A stretch of 10,581 nucleotides of DNA from Natrialbaceae archaeon. GTDB lineage: Archaea; Halobacteriota; Halobacteria; Halobacteriales; Natrialbaceae. Made by a program: the position numbers and the translations under genes. The notes beneath the pieces were generated by a model. The model ran no database searches. It saw nothing but the letters and a program-made list of their open reading frames with translations, and was not told the origin of the DNA. The stretch's first letter is position 1, and each line of letters opens with the position of its first letter. Location: assembly GCA_003552885.1 (NCBI GenBank), contig PUPA01000174.1:1-10581 (forward strand). The letters are read 5' to 3'. Positions 1 to 6,400 of this stretch are shown piece by piece.

Positions 1-342
1 CACCCGGAGTCAGCGTGGCCGCTCTCGCCCGAGGGAAAACGCGCACTGAACGCAGACACCCCGCTGGATCGGCTCTCCACCCGCGGATTCCTCACGCTCT
101 CGGACACGGCGGGGATCCGCACCCTCGTGCTCGCTGGCTTCCAGTTGACTCTGGTGCTGTTCGCACTCGGCGGCGTGCTCACGATCACCGGTACCGACGT
201 CGGCAGTACGCAGAGCGACATCGTCCTCTGGGGTACCGCGTTCGACCTCCTGTTCGTGAGTCTGGCGCTGTTGCTTGCAGAGCGGACGGCTCGATGGATC
301 CGCGATAGATACGGCCCGTTGAACGTCCTCCCAGCAACGTAA
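1..342 (+). CDS. C-terminal part of an unidentified membrane protein (5' end outside window)
   Basis: The frame starting at base 1 stays open to the TAA at 340-342, giving 113 residues. The gene therefore starts to the left of the window. The visible part begins with a polar stretch of about 40 residues. Two hydrophobic segments follow, at about residues 41-63 and 75-95, and a short basic tail (residues 96-104, containing RTARWIRDR) that would fit the cytoplasmic side. A GTG at 127 could serve as an internal start, but it would cut into the first hydrophobic segment, so a longer protein is more likely. I do not recognise the family. The next gene is 44 bases downstream in the same direction and is also a small membrane protein, so they may share a transcript or an island. 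The membrane nature is seen directly; no function is proposed. Confidence 0.6.
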   Translation, partial: HPESAWPLSPEGKRALNADTPLDRLSTRGFLTLSDTAGIRTLVLAGFQLTLVLFALGGVLTITGTDVGSTQSDIVLWGTAFDLLFVSLALLLAERTARWIRDRYGPLNVLPAT

Positions 343-386
343 CCGGTCGACGTGAAACACCCTACAGACCACAGCCCACCACACCC

Positions 387-830
387 ATGACGTCTACACC
401 GACGCCACCCGGACCCGAACTGCTCGACGAACGCTCCATCGGCGGCATCCTCGTCCACCTGCTCGGACTGGTTACTGGGTTTTTCGGTCCCATACTCCTG
501 TACGTCGTTTCAGATCACGAGTTCACGCGGTCGAACGCCCGTCACGTCATCGACTGGTACCTCTCTCTCTTTGCACTCATGACCGTCGGCCTCGTGACGT
601 TCTTTCTCGGCGCCGATGAGGTCACTGCTGGCGGGGAAACCATTGAGATGTCCTTGCTCCCGGCCCCGCTCGATGTCGTCTTTGCGCTCGTCGGATTCTT
701 TCTCCTGATCGTCCTGGTGATTGCAGTACCGCTCACGTTCGTGTACGCCATCGTCGCAACGGTAAAGGCGATATTCGGATCGGTCTGGACGTATCCTGGC
801 TCAATCGATTTCGTCGAACGGTACTGGTAG
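387..830 (+). CDS. DUF4870 / Tic20-like small membrane protein (copy 1)
   Basis: The protein has 147 residues and starts at ATG 387. After a short proline-rich N terminus comes the stretch LLDERSIGGILVHL, then hydrophobic segments at about residues 18-41, 54-74 and 92-125. Between the first two lies a conserved polar loop, HEFTRSNARHVIDWYL (44-59). This resembles the hallmark of DUF4870, in which a charged residue-x-N-A-R segment precedes the second helix. The family is widespread in bacteria and haloarchaea as small polytopic proteins, and its molecular function is not established. The C terminus carries WTYPGSIDFVERYW, a motif shared with the next gene. The stop lies 7 bases before the start of the next gene, so the two are almost certainly co-transcribed. 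No obvious TATA box is seen in the 44 bases upstream. Family assignment is by motif recognition only. Confidence 0.8.
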   Translation: MTSTPTPPGPELLDERSIGGILVHLLGLVTGFFGPILLYVVSDHEFTRSNARHVIDWYLSLFALMTVGLVTFFLGADEVTAGGETIEMSLLPAPLDVVFALVGFFLLIVLVIAVPLTFVYAIVATVKAIFGSVWTYPGSIDFVERYW

Positions 831-837
831 CATACCC

Positions 838-1695
838 ATGTCCTCGCAACAACCCCACGGCTCGCCGTCGACGACCGAGGGGCCGAGACTCCTCGAGGAG
901 CGATCGATCGGTGGTATTTTGGTCCATCTCGTTGCGATTCCGACCGGCGCTATCGGAGCCGGGCTGGTGTATCTCGTCTCGACCAACGAGTTCACCGAAC
1001 GAAACGCTCGCAACGCACTCGAGTGGCATCTCACGGTACTGGCATTGACCGTGGTTACGTTCGGGTCGCTGTTCACCTACGCCGAGTTCACAGGTCAGGG
1101 CGTCACTGACGTTGCCGTCTTCCCCTCGCCGCTCACCACCGTCGCCGGTGTCCTCATCGCTGCATTGCTGTCGGTCTGGATGGTGGTGACGTTTTGGACG
1201 GTTATCGTCGGGTTCATCGCGATGGGCAAAGCGACGTTCGGAACTGCATGGCGATACCCGCTGACACCTCCACTCGTCGATCGGTTCGCCCCCCGTGTTT
1301 CGGTTCCCGGTGGCTGGCCCCTGCTAATCGTCGTGTACACTGTTTTCACACCCCTCGTCATCGGGGCCGTCTTTTTCGGTCCACGAGATGGCGCGATGTT
1401 CTTGGCATCGGGACTCGCGGTGATCGGTCTGATCGTGGTACTGACTCCGTTCGCAGGCATTGGCATGTACCTCCACGGAGAACGTACCCGTCCAGCGGAC
1501 GCGGCGTGGCACCCGTCGGTCGTCGTGTACATCGGCGCTCCGATCGTCGTTGCCGTCGTCGGATACGCACTCTCGGCGACGTTCACCGACTCGATCAACC
1601 CCGCCGGGGATGGCATGTACGTCTTCCTCGCTGCGTTCTGGGTCTCTTCTCTCGTGTACGTCGTTCGGTGGCTGACGACGTCGCGGTCGTCGTGA
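838..1695 (+). CDS. Extended DUF4870-family membrane protein (copy 2, about seven transmembrane segments)
   Basis: The protein has 285 residues and starts at ATG 838, 7 bases after the previous stop. Residues 18-150 are a clear paralogue of the preceding gene product. LLEERSIGGILVHL matches LLDERSIGGILVHL, EFTERNARNALEWHL matches EFTRSNARHVIDWYL, and TAWRYPLTPPLVDRF matches the tail of copy 1. The first half has hydrophobic segments at about 25-48, 63-82 and 100-128. A second half of about 130 residues, absent from copy 1, adds segments at about 158-181, 187-210, 227-248 and 258-278. The result is a two-part membrane protein: a DUF4870 domain fused to an unrecognised four-helix module. Function is unknown. 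The tandem arrangement points to gene duplication followed by fusion, or to loss of the second half in copy 1. Third codon positions contain more A and T than in the genes right of base 2222. Confidence 0.8.
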   Translation: MSSQQPHGSPSTTEGPRLLEERSIGGILVHLVAIPTGAIGAGLVYLVSTNEFTERNARNALEWHLTVLALTVVTFGSLFTYAEFTGQGVTDVAVFPSPLTTVAGVLIAALLSVWMVVTFWTVIVGFIAMGKATFGTAWRYPLTPPLVDRFAPRVSVPGGWPLLIVVYTVFTPLVIGAVFFGPRDGAMFLASGLAVIGLIVVLTPFAGIGMYLHGERTRPADAAWHPSVVVYIGAPIVVAVVGYALSATFTDSINPAGDGMYVFLAAFWVSSLVYVVRWLTTSRSS

Positions 1696-1799
1696 TCATC
1701 CTCAGCGCGAACCGGATACGTCCGGTCCGCTCGTGTTGGGGTTTTCCACCCACCGTTTGCAGGCAGGACATCACGGAACGAGATCACTTGCAAACTCCG

Positions 1800-2087
1800 T
1801 TAGCAGGTGTCGAAGGGTTGGCCCTCGGTGAGTGACCCACAACGAGCAACGACGAGTTCGACCGGGACGACGAGCACCCTCTCGGTTTGGGCCCGGACGA
1901 CCTCGAAACCGGCTTCGGTGAGGACAGCAGCGACACCGAGAGGAGAGCTATCGACCAGTTTCGGAAAAGCCTCGTTGAGTCGCGGATAAAGTGGAGAAAC
2001 GATAGCACTCGTCGATTTCGAGGGGCTGATGACACAGATTCGACCCTGGGGTGTGAGTACACGACGAACTTCCTCGAGCAACGTCAC
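1800..2087 (-). pseudogene. C-terminal remnant of a class I SAM-dependent methyltransferase
   Basis: On the minus strand an open stretch of 95 codons, beginning at a GTG (2085-2087), reads TLLEEVRRVLTPQGRICVIS near its start. This is the typical segment after the active-site region of class I methyltransferases (E-x-x-RVL-x-P-x-G-R, then a beta strand). It is followed by LGVAAVLTEAGFEVVRAQ and VPVELVVARC, as in the last strands of the fold. The SAM-binding half, with the glycine-rich motif I and the acidic residue after it, is missing. The same frame runs into TGA at 2115-2117 only ten codons upstream of the GTG, and the other minus frames there are broken too. A functional methyltransferase therefore cannot be made. 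The break lies close to a perfect inverted repeat at 2098-2112. A short independent protein is possible but unlikely. Confidence 0.6.
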
Positions 2088-2097
2088 GATGATTGCC

Positions 2098-2112
2098 CTC
2101 GAACAGTTCGAG
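2098..2112. repeat. Perfect 7-bp inverted repeat with one-base centre
   Basis: The sequence is CTCGAAC-A-GTTCGAG. The two 7-base arms are exact reverse complements. It sits about ten bases upstream (minus-strand sense) of the first codon of the methyltransferase remnant, inside the short segment before the in-frame stop. It could be an operator-like palindrome, a recombination scar or chance. Confidence 0.6.
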
Positions 2113-2221
2113 TGTCAACCGCCTCGAGGTCAAGCCCCGTGGCATCCACCTCGATTACTTTGTGAATCGGCCGCCGTTTTCCACTTTAGCTCCTGAATGC
2201 CGATCCGAACTGGCCACCGAT

Positions 2222-2983
2222 TCACCAGAGCCCACAGAAGTTGTGCGTCGCGAACGCCCGTCCGTCGTCGGTCAGGTAGACGCCGACCCCGCCCCGGTCC
2301 CACCGCTCGGTGAGGATCGCCTCCCGGTGGGGCGGGGAGTCCATCCAGCCGTCGACCAGCCCGGCCGCGAGCTCCTCGGCGGTGCCGTGGTTGCTGATCT
2401 CGCCGTCGTCGCCGCGGACGTCGCGGTCGATCCAGGTCATCGCGATGTTCTCGCCGTAGGCCCGACAGTAGCTCGCGACGGCGGCGAACCGGTCCATCGG
2501 ATCCTCGCCGTCGGGGTTGGTGTGTGAGAAGTACTCCCGTTCGGCCATGTCAACGCTGTGGGCTCGCGAAACGGCGGCGACCGTCCCGTCGTGTTCGAGC
2601 GGATCGAGGCCGTGTTCGGCCCGCCGGTCGTCGACTTCCGCCTCGACCAGCCGTTCGACCGTCTCCGAACGGATCGGCCCCGACTCGGCCTCGTACGTCG
2701 AGCCGTCCGAATCGACCGCCGCTCCGTCGTCGTCGACCGACGCGTTCTCGTCGGCCGGTGGCCCCCCGAGGTCGACCGGGAGGCGTGGCTCCTCGAACCC
2801 ATCGGGCGTCCACGTGACGTCGAGAGCGGGGGTCGCGAGCAGGACGCCCGCGAGGACGATCGAGAGGACGAGCGCGGTCGCGAGCAACGTCCGGAGCAGC
2901 GAGGCGAGCAAGCCACGCTCGCCGTCGGGCCGATCCGTCCGCGGTGGCGGGGACACCCACGATAGGAGGGACCGAACGAACAA
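2222..2983 (-). CDS. Membrane-anchored CAP-domain (SCP/PR-1, YkwD-like) protein
   Basis: The protein has up to 253 residues and probably acts on the outer face of the membrane. A short N-terminal part is followed by a hydrophobic segment at about 29-52 (uncleaved anchor or signal), then an acidic, low-complexity linker at about 55-100. A CAP domain fills about residues 105-253. Its signatures are AHSVDMAEREYFSHTNPDG (141-159, with His142 and His154), YGENIA (176-181, with Glu178) and SPPHREAIL (216-224, with His219). These match the conserved His/Glu cleft residues of CAP proteins. Cys173 and Cys250 could form a disulfide. The exact activity of archaeal CAP proteins is not established. The start is uncertain: the frame upstream contains a stop, the 5'-most candidate is TTG (2981-2983), and GTG at 2954-2956 is a plausible alternative giving a protein nine residues shorter. 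The gene follows the M24 gene after 130 bases containing 26-bp repeats. Confidence 0.85.
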   Translation of the reverse strand: MFVRSLLSWVSPPPRTDRPDGERGLLASLLRTLLATALVLSIVLAGVLLATPALDVTWTPDGFEEPRLPVDLGGPPADENASVDDDGAAVDSDGSTYEAESGPIRSETVERLVEAEVDDRRAEHGLDPLEHDGTVAAVSRAHSVDMAEREYFSHTNPDGEDPMDRFAAVASYCRAYGENIAMTWIDRDVRGDDGEISNHGTAEELAAGLVDGWMDSPPHREAILTERWDRGGVGVYLTDDGRAFATHNFCGLW

Positions 2984-2988
2984 GTCGT

Positions 2989-3066
2989 CGTCGCTGGTTC
3001 ACAGCCGGTGAGAGCGTCGCTGGTTCACGGCCGGTGAGAGCGTCGCTGGTTCACGGCCGGTGGGAA
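2989..3066. repeat. Three head-to-tail copies of a 26-bp repeat
   Basis: Units lie at 2989-3014, 3015-3040 and 3041-3066, followed by the first five bases of a fourth (3067-3071). Units 1 and 2 differ at one base and units 2 and 3 at two. Each unit contains TCAC-RGCCG-GTG, an imperfect dyad complete (TCAC/GTGA) in the first two copies. The array lies just upstream of the CAP gene start and downstream of the M24 gene stop. A unit of 26 is not a multiple of three, and no gene covers it, so it is not a protein repeat. There are no spacers, so it is not a CRISPR. Confidence 0.9.
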
Positions 3067-3113
3067 CGTCGGTTTCTCCGGCGGCCCGCGCCCGCGGGAG
3101 TTTCGACCGCGGC

Positions 3114-4298
3114 TCACCGGTCCGTGCGTGGCTCGATCGAGATCGGATACTCGGTGAGGTTCTCGTAGCCGTCCTCCCGGACGACCACGAGGTCCTCGAT
3201 CCTGACGCCGCCGACGGCCGGATCGTAGAGCCCCGGCTCGATCGTGATCACGTGTCCGGGTTCGAGCTTCCCGCCGCCCGGTGAGACCGTCGGGGCCTCG
3301 TGGATCGCGAGCCCGACGCCGTGACCGGTGCCGTGGATGAAGCCGGTCTCAGCGTTCGGATCGCTCCGGAGGGTATCGTAGCCGGCCTCCTCGTAGACGT
3401 CACAGACGACGTCGTGGACCGCCGCGCCCGTGACGCCCGGTTCGACGGCCGCGAGCGCCGCCTCGTGGGCCTCCCGGGTCACCTCGTACCGCCGGCGCAT
3501 CTCCGGGCTGGGCTCGCCGCGGACGAACGTCCGGGTCATGTCGGCGAAGTACTTGCTGGCTTTCTCGCGCGGGAAGACGTCGACGACGATCGCCTCGCCG
3601 GCCTCGAGCGGGCCGCTCCCCCGGTCGTGTGGGTCCGCGGCGTCGGCCCCGCAGGCGACGATCGTGTCCTCGAGCCCACAGCCGTGACCCAGCAGCTCGA
3701 TCTCCATCGCCTCTTTGACCCGCTCGCTCGTCAGGACCTCGCCGTCGTGGTAGAGGAGTCCGTCCTCGATCTCGGCGCCGGCGATCAGTCCCTCGGCGAC
3801 GGCCATCCCGGCCTCGTTGGCCCGCTGGGTCCGTCGAACGTGTTCGACCTCCTCGTCGGTCTTTCTCGCCCGGACGGCCTCGACGATCCCGTCGGGTTCG
3901 ACGCGGACCGAGACGCCGTGTTCGCGCAGTCCGTCCGCCGTCCCCGTCGGGAAGCCGGTCGGGACGGCGACCGACTCGACGCCGCGGTCCGCGAGGAAGG
4001 CCGCGGCGGTCCGGACCCGACCCTCGTAGGGGCCGTACTCGGCGAGATGCGACTGGTAATCGTACGCCGAGAGTCGGCTCACGGTGTCCGCGCTCGCTTC
4101 CTTCTCCGCGCGGCCGTACTCGAGCCCGGAGACGAGCAGGTGGACCCCGTCGTCGTCGACGAGCGTCAGGTACGGATCCGGCGCGTCGAACCCCGAGACG
4201 TACCGCTGGTCGGGGTCCGCGGAGTCGTCGTCGATGAGATAGCCGTCGATGCCCTCCGTCTCGAGGTGGGCAGTCAGCCGGGAGAGGTCCACGTCCAT
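3114..4298 (-). CDS. M24 family metallopeptidase (Xaa-Pro aminopeptidase/dipeptidase-like)
   Basis: The protein has 394 residues from ATG 4298. It is predicted to be a cytosolic, dinuclear-metal peptidase that removes residues next to proline. The N-terminal creatinase-like domain (about 1-145) contains GYLIDDDSADPDQRYVSGF. The C-terminal pita-bread domain (about 150-394) carries all five metal ligands of the family: Asp240 (VVDVFP), Asp253 (FADMTRTF), His326 (HGTGHGVGL), Glu354 (TIEPGLY) and Glu368 (RIEDLV). The frame is open to another ATG at 4328, ten codons upstream. I prefer 4298 because a TATA-like TTATGT lies 29 bases upstream of it, overlapping that earlier ATG, as expected for leaderless transcription. 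Other M24 enzymes (methionine aminopeptidase, creatinase) are less likely because of the N-terminal domain and the motif spacing, but substrate specificity cannot be read from the sequence. Confidence 0.9.
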   Translation of the reverse strand: MDVDLSRLTAHLETEGIDGYLIDDDSADPDQRYVSGFDAPDPYLTLVDDDGVHLLVSGLEYGRAEKEASADTVSRLSAYDYQSHLAEYGPYEGRVRTAAAFLADRGVESVAVPTGFPTGTADGLREHGVSVRVEPDGIVEAVRARKTDEEVEHVRRTQRANEAGMAVAEGLIAGAEIEDGLLYHDGEVLTSERVKEAMEIELLGHGCGLEDTIVACGADAADPHDRGSGPLEAGEAIVVDVFPREKASKYFADMTRTFVRGEPSPEMRRRYEVTREAHEAALAAVEPGVTGAAVHDVVCDVYEEAGYDTLRSDPNAETGFIHGTGHGVGLAIHEAPTVSPGGGKLEPGHVITIEPGLYDPAVGGVRIEDLVVVREDGYENLTEYPISIEPRTDR

Positions 4299-4324
4299 TT
4301 CGCCCGGACGTGGGCACCCGTTCC

Positions 4325-4330
4325 ACATAA
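4325..4330 (-). promoter_or_regulatory. TATA-like box for the M24 peptidase gene
   Basis: Read on the minus strand this is TTATGT, the only AT-rich hexamer in a GC-rich stretch. Its centre is about 29 bases from the ATG at 4298, the spacing expected for a leaderless archaeal transcript. The same spacing is seen before truA in this window. It supports the shorter start of the peptidase. Confidence 0.5.
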
Positions 4331-4336
4331 CGGCGT

Positions 4337-4366
4337 GGATCCCGGCGGGTCCGTCTCCCGGGATCC
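4337..4366. promoter_or_regulatory. 9-bp perfect inverted repeat between the AOR and M24 genes
   Basis: GGATCCCGG (4337-4345) and CCGGGATCC (4358-4366) are exact reverse complements separated by 12 bases. On the minus strand the repeat lies 69 bases after the AOR stop and six bases upstream of the M24 TATA-like box. It could be an operator for the M24 promoter, or an RNA hairpin at the end of the AOR transcript. No T-run follows it, so an archaeal terminator is not obvious. Confidence 0.45.
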
Positions 4367-4435
4367 CCGCCCGAGGAGGTCGGTCGGTCGCCCCCAGAAT
4401 ACGCGTTCGCCGTCGGTAACGTCCCGTTCGCGGGG

Positions 4436-6286
4436 CTACGCGAACTCGGCGATTTCGAGCCGGTCAACCGTCTCGGCGGTCGGGACGCCGTCGTCGTCCC
4501 AGCCACGGAACGCGTAGTACTCTTCGAGCATCGCCTCGAGCACCTCGGGGGGACAGTACATCCCCTCGGCCGGTCCGTCGGGGATCGGCTCGCTCATCAC
4601 GCGCTCGGAGAGTGTGTCCGCCTCCCGGCTCGCGACGCCGCGTTCGACGTTTATGAGCCGTTCTAAGTTGTAGATCCGCTCGCCGATCTCCTCGACCTCG
4701 GCGACGGAGAGCTCCCAGCCGGTCGCCGCGGCGAGGGCGTCGCGGTACTCCTCTGAGACCGCCGTCCCCCAGCCGCCCTCGCTGACGAACCGACACTGCG
4801 TCAGTGAGTCCCCGAGCGCGGTGAAGTGCTGGGAGCGAGCGGCGAACTCGGGGGTCCCCTCGGTGGTCTCGTCGTGTTCCCCGTCGTACTGGCGGGTCGG
4901 ACGCGTGTCGTGGTGTGAACCCCCGCGCGTGGAGGTCGCGTAGCCGATGCTCATCCCCTTCAGCCCGCGCGGGGAGTGGGCGGCGAACTCGAGGCCCTTC
5001 GAGCCGTGGAGGTAGCTGCTCGCCTCGTCCTCGAGCTCTTCGGCGAAGCGGAACGAGCCCTCCGCGAGCTCGTCGCCGATCCCCTCCCTGTGGGCGGTCT
5101 CCCGCGCCAGCTCGACGAGTCCGTCGGCGTCGCCGAACTCGAGGTGTTCGGAGGCCGTCTCCGGGATCAACCCCTCGGCGTAACACTCCCGGGCGAACGC
5201 GACGGTCACGCCCCAGCTGATCGTGTCCATTCCCAGCCGATCACAGAGGTCGTTCGACGTGATCACCCGCTCGATGTCGTAGGTCGCCTGCATCGACGCC
5301 GTCGCAAAGAGGCTCTCGAACTCGGGGATCTTCGCCGCGGTGACCCCTTCGGCCTCGACGGAGACGCGTTTCCCACACCGGACCGCACAGTTCGCACACG
5401 TGGTGTCCTCGGTGACGTACTCCGCACGGAGGGTTTCGCCGCTTACGGCTTCCGCGTCCTCGTCGGCGGCCTGCTCGCGGCGGTTGTTCCGCTCGCCGAG
5501 TTTCCCCATCTCGTTTACCGGGTTCACGAGACCGCTGGTGCCGTACTCCTGGAGCATCTCGGTGCCCTCCATCAGCGGCCCCATCCGGGAGGCAGCGAGC
5601 CGGCGGAGTTCGTCCTCCTCGACGGGTTCGGGCTCGAACTCCCCCTCGCGGATCGCGACGGCTTTGAGATTCTTCGAGCCGAACACCGCCCCGCTGCCCC
5701 CGCGGCCGGCGACCCCCTCCCGGATCTTCGAGTCGTGGAGCAAGCAGGCGTACCGGACGCGGTTCTCCCCGGCCGGGCCGGCTGCGATCACGTGAGTGTC
5801 GTACCCCTCACCCTCCCGCTCGCGGATCCGCTCGCAGGTGTCGTACGTCTCGGCGCCCGCGAGCTCGGCTGCGGGTTTCACCTCGGCGCCGTCCTCGTCG
5901 ACGTGGACGTAAGACAGCTCCTCGGCCCGGCCGTGGAGAACGATTGCCTCGAACCCCGTCGACTTCTGGGCCCGCGGGAACGTGCCGCCGAACGTGCTGT
6001 CGAAGAAGCCGTCGGTCATCGGGCTGACGAAGCCGACGACTCCACGGCTGGTCGACTGAAACGGCGTCAGGTTCATCGGCCCGACGGCGAACGCGAGGAC
6101 GTTCTCGGGGTCAAACGGCCCCGCATCCGGCGGGACGTGGTCGTGAACCAGCTTCGCGGCGAAGCCGTTCCCCCCGAGGAACCGGCGGGCGTCCCGGGGA
6201 TCGATCGTCTCACGTTCGACCTCGCCGTCGTCGAGGTGGACGTGCAGGATCTCTCCGCCGTACACCGGAGGAAGCTCCTCGCTCAT
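4436..6286 (-). CDS. Aldehyde:ferredoxin oxidoreductase, tungsten-pterin enzyme
   Basis: The protein has 616 residues from ATG 6286, within the usual 600-630 for the family. It is predicted to oxidise aldehydes to carboxylic acids and pass electrons to ferredoxin in the cytoplasm. The N-terminal domain has the cofactor-binding GGNGFAAKL (38-46) and PFQSTSRGVVGFVSP (75-89). The [4Fe-4S] ligands are Cys297, Cys300 and Cys304 (C-x2-C-x3-C), and Cys498 (DSLTQC) matches the distant fourth cysteine. Asp349-x-x-Gly352-Met-Asp354 matches the DxxGLD pterin-contact motif. TRGGSHHDTRPTRQY (453-467) is also typical. The frame is open to 6379, but the extra 31 residues look non-native. ATG 6286 has a GGAGG eight bases upstream and begins the conserved strand region (YGGEILHVHL). 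The gene lies 114 bases downstream of a winged-helix regulator on the same strand. Metal (W or Mo), substrate and exact subfamily cannot be decided from the sequence, and no ferredoxin gene is in the window. Confidence 0.93.
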   Translation of the reverse strand: MSEELPPVYGGEILHVHLDDGEVERETIDPRDARRFLGGNGFAAKLVHDHVPPDAGPFDPENVLAFAVGPMNLTPFQSTSRGVVGFVSPMTDGFFDSTFGGTFPRAQKSTGFEAIVLHGRAEELSYVHVDEDGAEVKPAAELAGAETYDTCERIREREGEGYDTHVIAAGPAGENRVRYACLLHDSKIREGVAGRGGSGAVFGSKNLKAVAIREGEFEPEPVEEDELRRLAASRMGPLMEGTEMLQEYGTSGLVNPVNEMGKLGERNNRREQAADEDAEAVSGETLRAEYVTEDTTCANCAVRCGKRVSVEAEGVTAAKIPEFESLFATASMQATYDIERVITSNDLCDRLGMDTISWGVTVAFARECYAEGLIPETASEHLEFGDADGLVELARETAHREGIGDELAEGSFRFAEELEDEASSYLHGSKGLEFAAHSPRGLKGMSIGYATSTRGGSHHDTRPTRQYDGEHDETTEGTPEFAARSQHFTALGDSLTQCRFVSEGGWGTAVSEEYRDALAAATGWELSVAEVEEIGERIYNLERLINVERGVASREADTLSERVMSEPIPDGPAEGMYCPPEVLEAMLEEYYAFRGWDDDGVPTAETVDRLEIAEFA

Positions 6287-6294
6287 CGTCGATC

Positions 6295-6299
6295 CCTCC
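6295..6299 (-). promoter_or_regulatory. Shine-Dalgarno sequence deciding the AOR start
   Basis: The minus strand reads GGAGG eight bases before ATG 6286. Such a site is notable here because truA and the M24 gene appear leaderless. It implies that the AOR mRNA has a real 5' leader and supports 6286 over the upstream in-frame ATG at 6379. Confidence 0.6.
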
Positions 6300-6378
6300 C
6301 ACTCCCCGATGGTCGGCCTCCTCCCTGCTGTGTGTGCTGTGAGCGCATTCTCTATCCCCCGTTTCGTACATGGGGTCA

Positions 6379-6399
6379 AAACCGTTTGCCCGCCGGCGG
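6379..6399. promoter_or_regulatory. Two small palindromes in the regulator-AOR intergenic region
   Basis: AAAC-C-GTTT (6379-6387) and CCGCCGGCGG (6390-6399) lie side by side, directly after the regulator stop codon and upstream of the AOR leader. On the minus strand the first overlaps GGTTTTGA, a possible TATA-like element for the AOR, about 95 bases from its ATG. They could form a hairpin ending the regulator transcript, an operator, or both. The evidence is weak. Confidence 0.3.
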
Positions 6400-6400
6400 T

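Larger units (their letters stand above)
1696..2221. other. Gene-poor, decayed stretch between the DUF4870 pair and the CAP gene
   Basis: About 525 bases hold no intact gene. Bases 1696-1799 show only mixed sequence with a short T-run (near 1741) and no convincing ORF. Bases 1800-2087 hold the methyltransferase remnant listed separately. Bases 2088-2221 are interrupted by stops in the minus-strand frames I followed. One short minus-strand frame there reads IHKVIEVDATGLDLEAV before a stop. It may be another protein fragment, but I could not assign it. The sequence is poorer in GC than everything to its right. Decay of a gene, or scarring after an insertion or deletion, is the simplest reading. 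Confidence 0.55.

Noticed and set aside
2989..3066. Possible CRISPR array
   Set aside because: The 26-bp units are directly adjacent, with no spacers and no cas genes in the window.
3300..4517. 405-codon plus-strand open frame opposite the M24 gene
   Set aside because: It mirrors the codon structure of the M24 gene, which has all five metal ligands. The antisense product has no recognisable motif.
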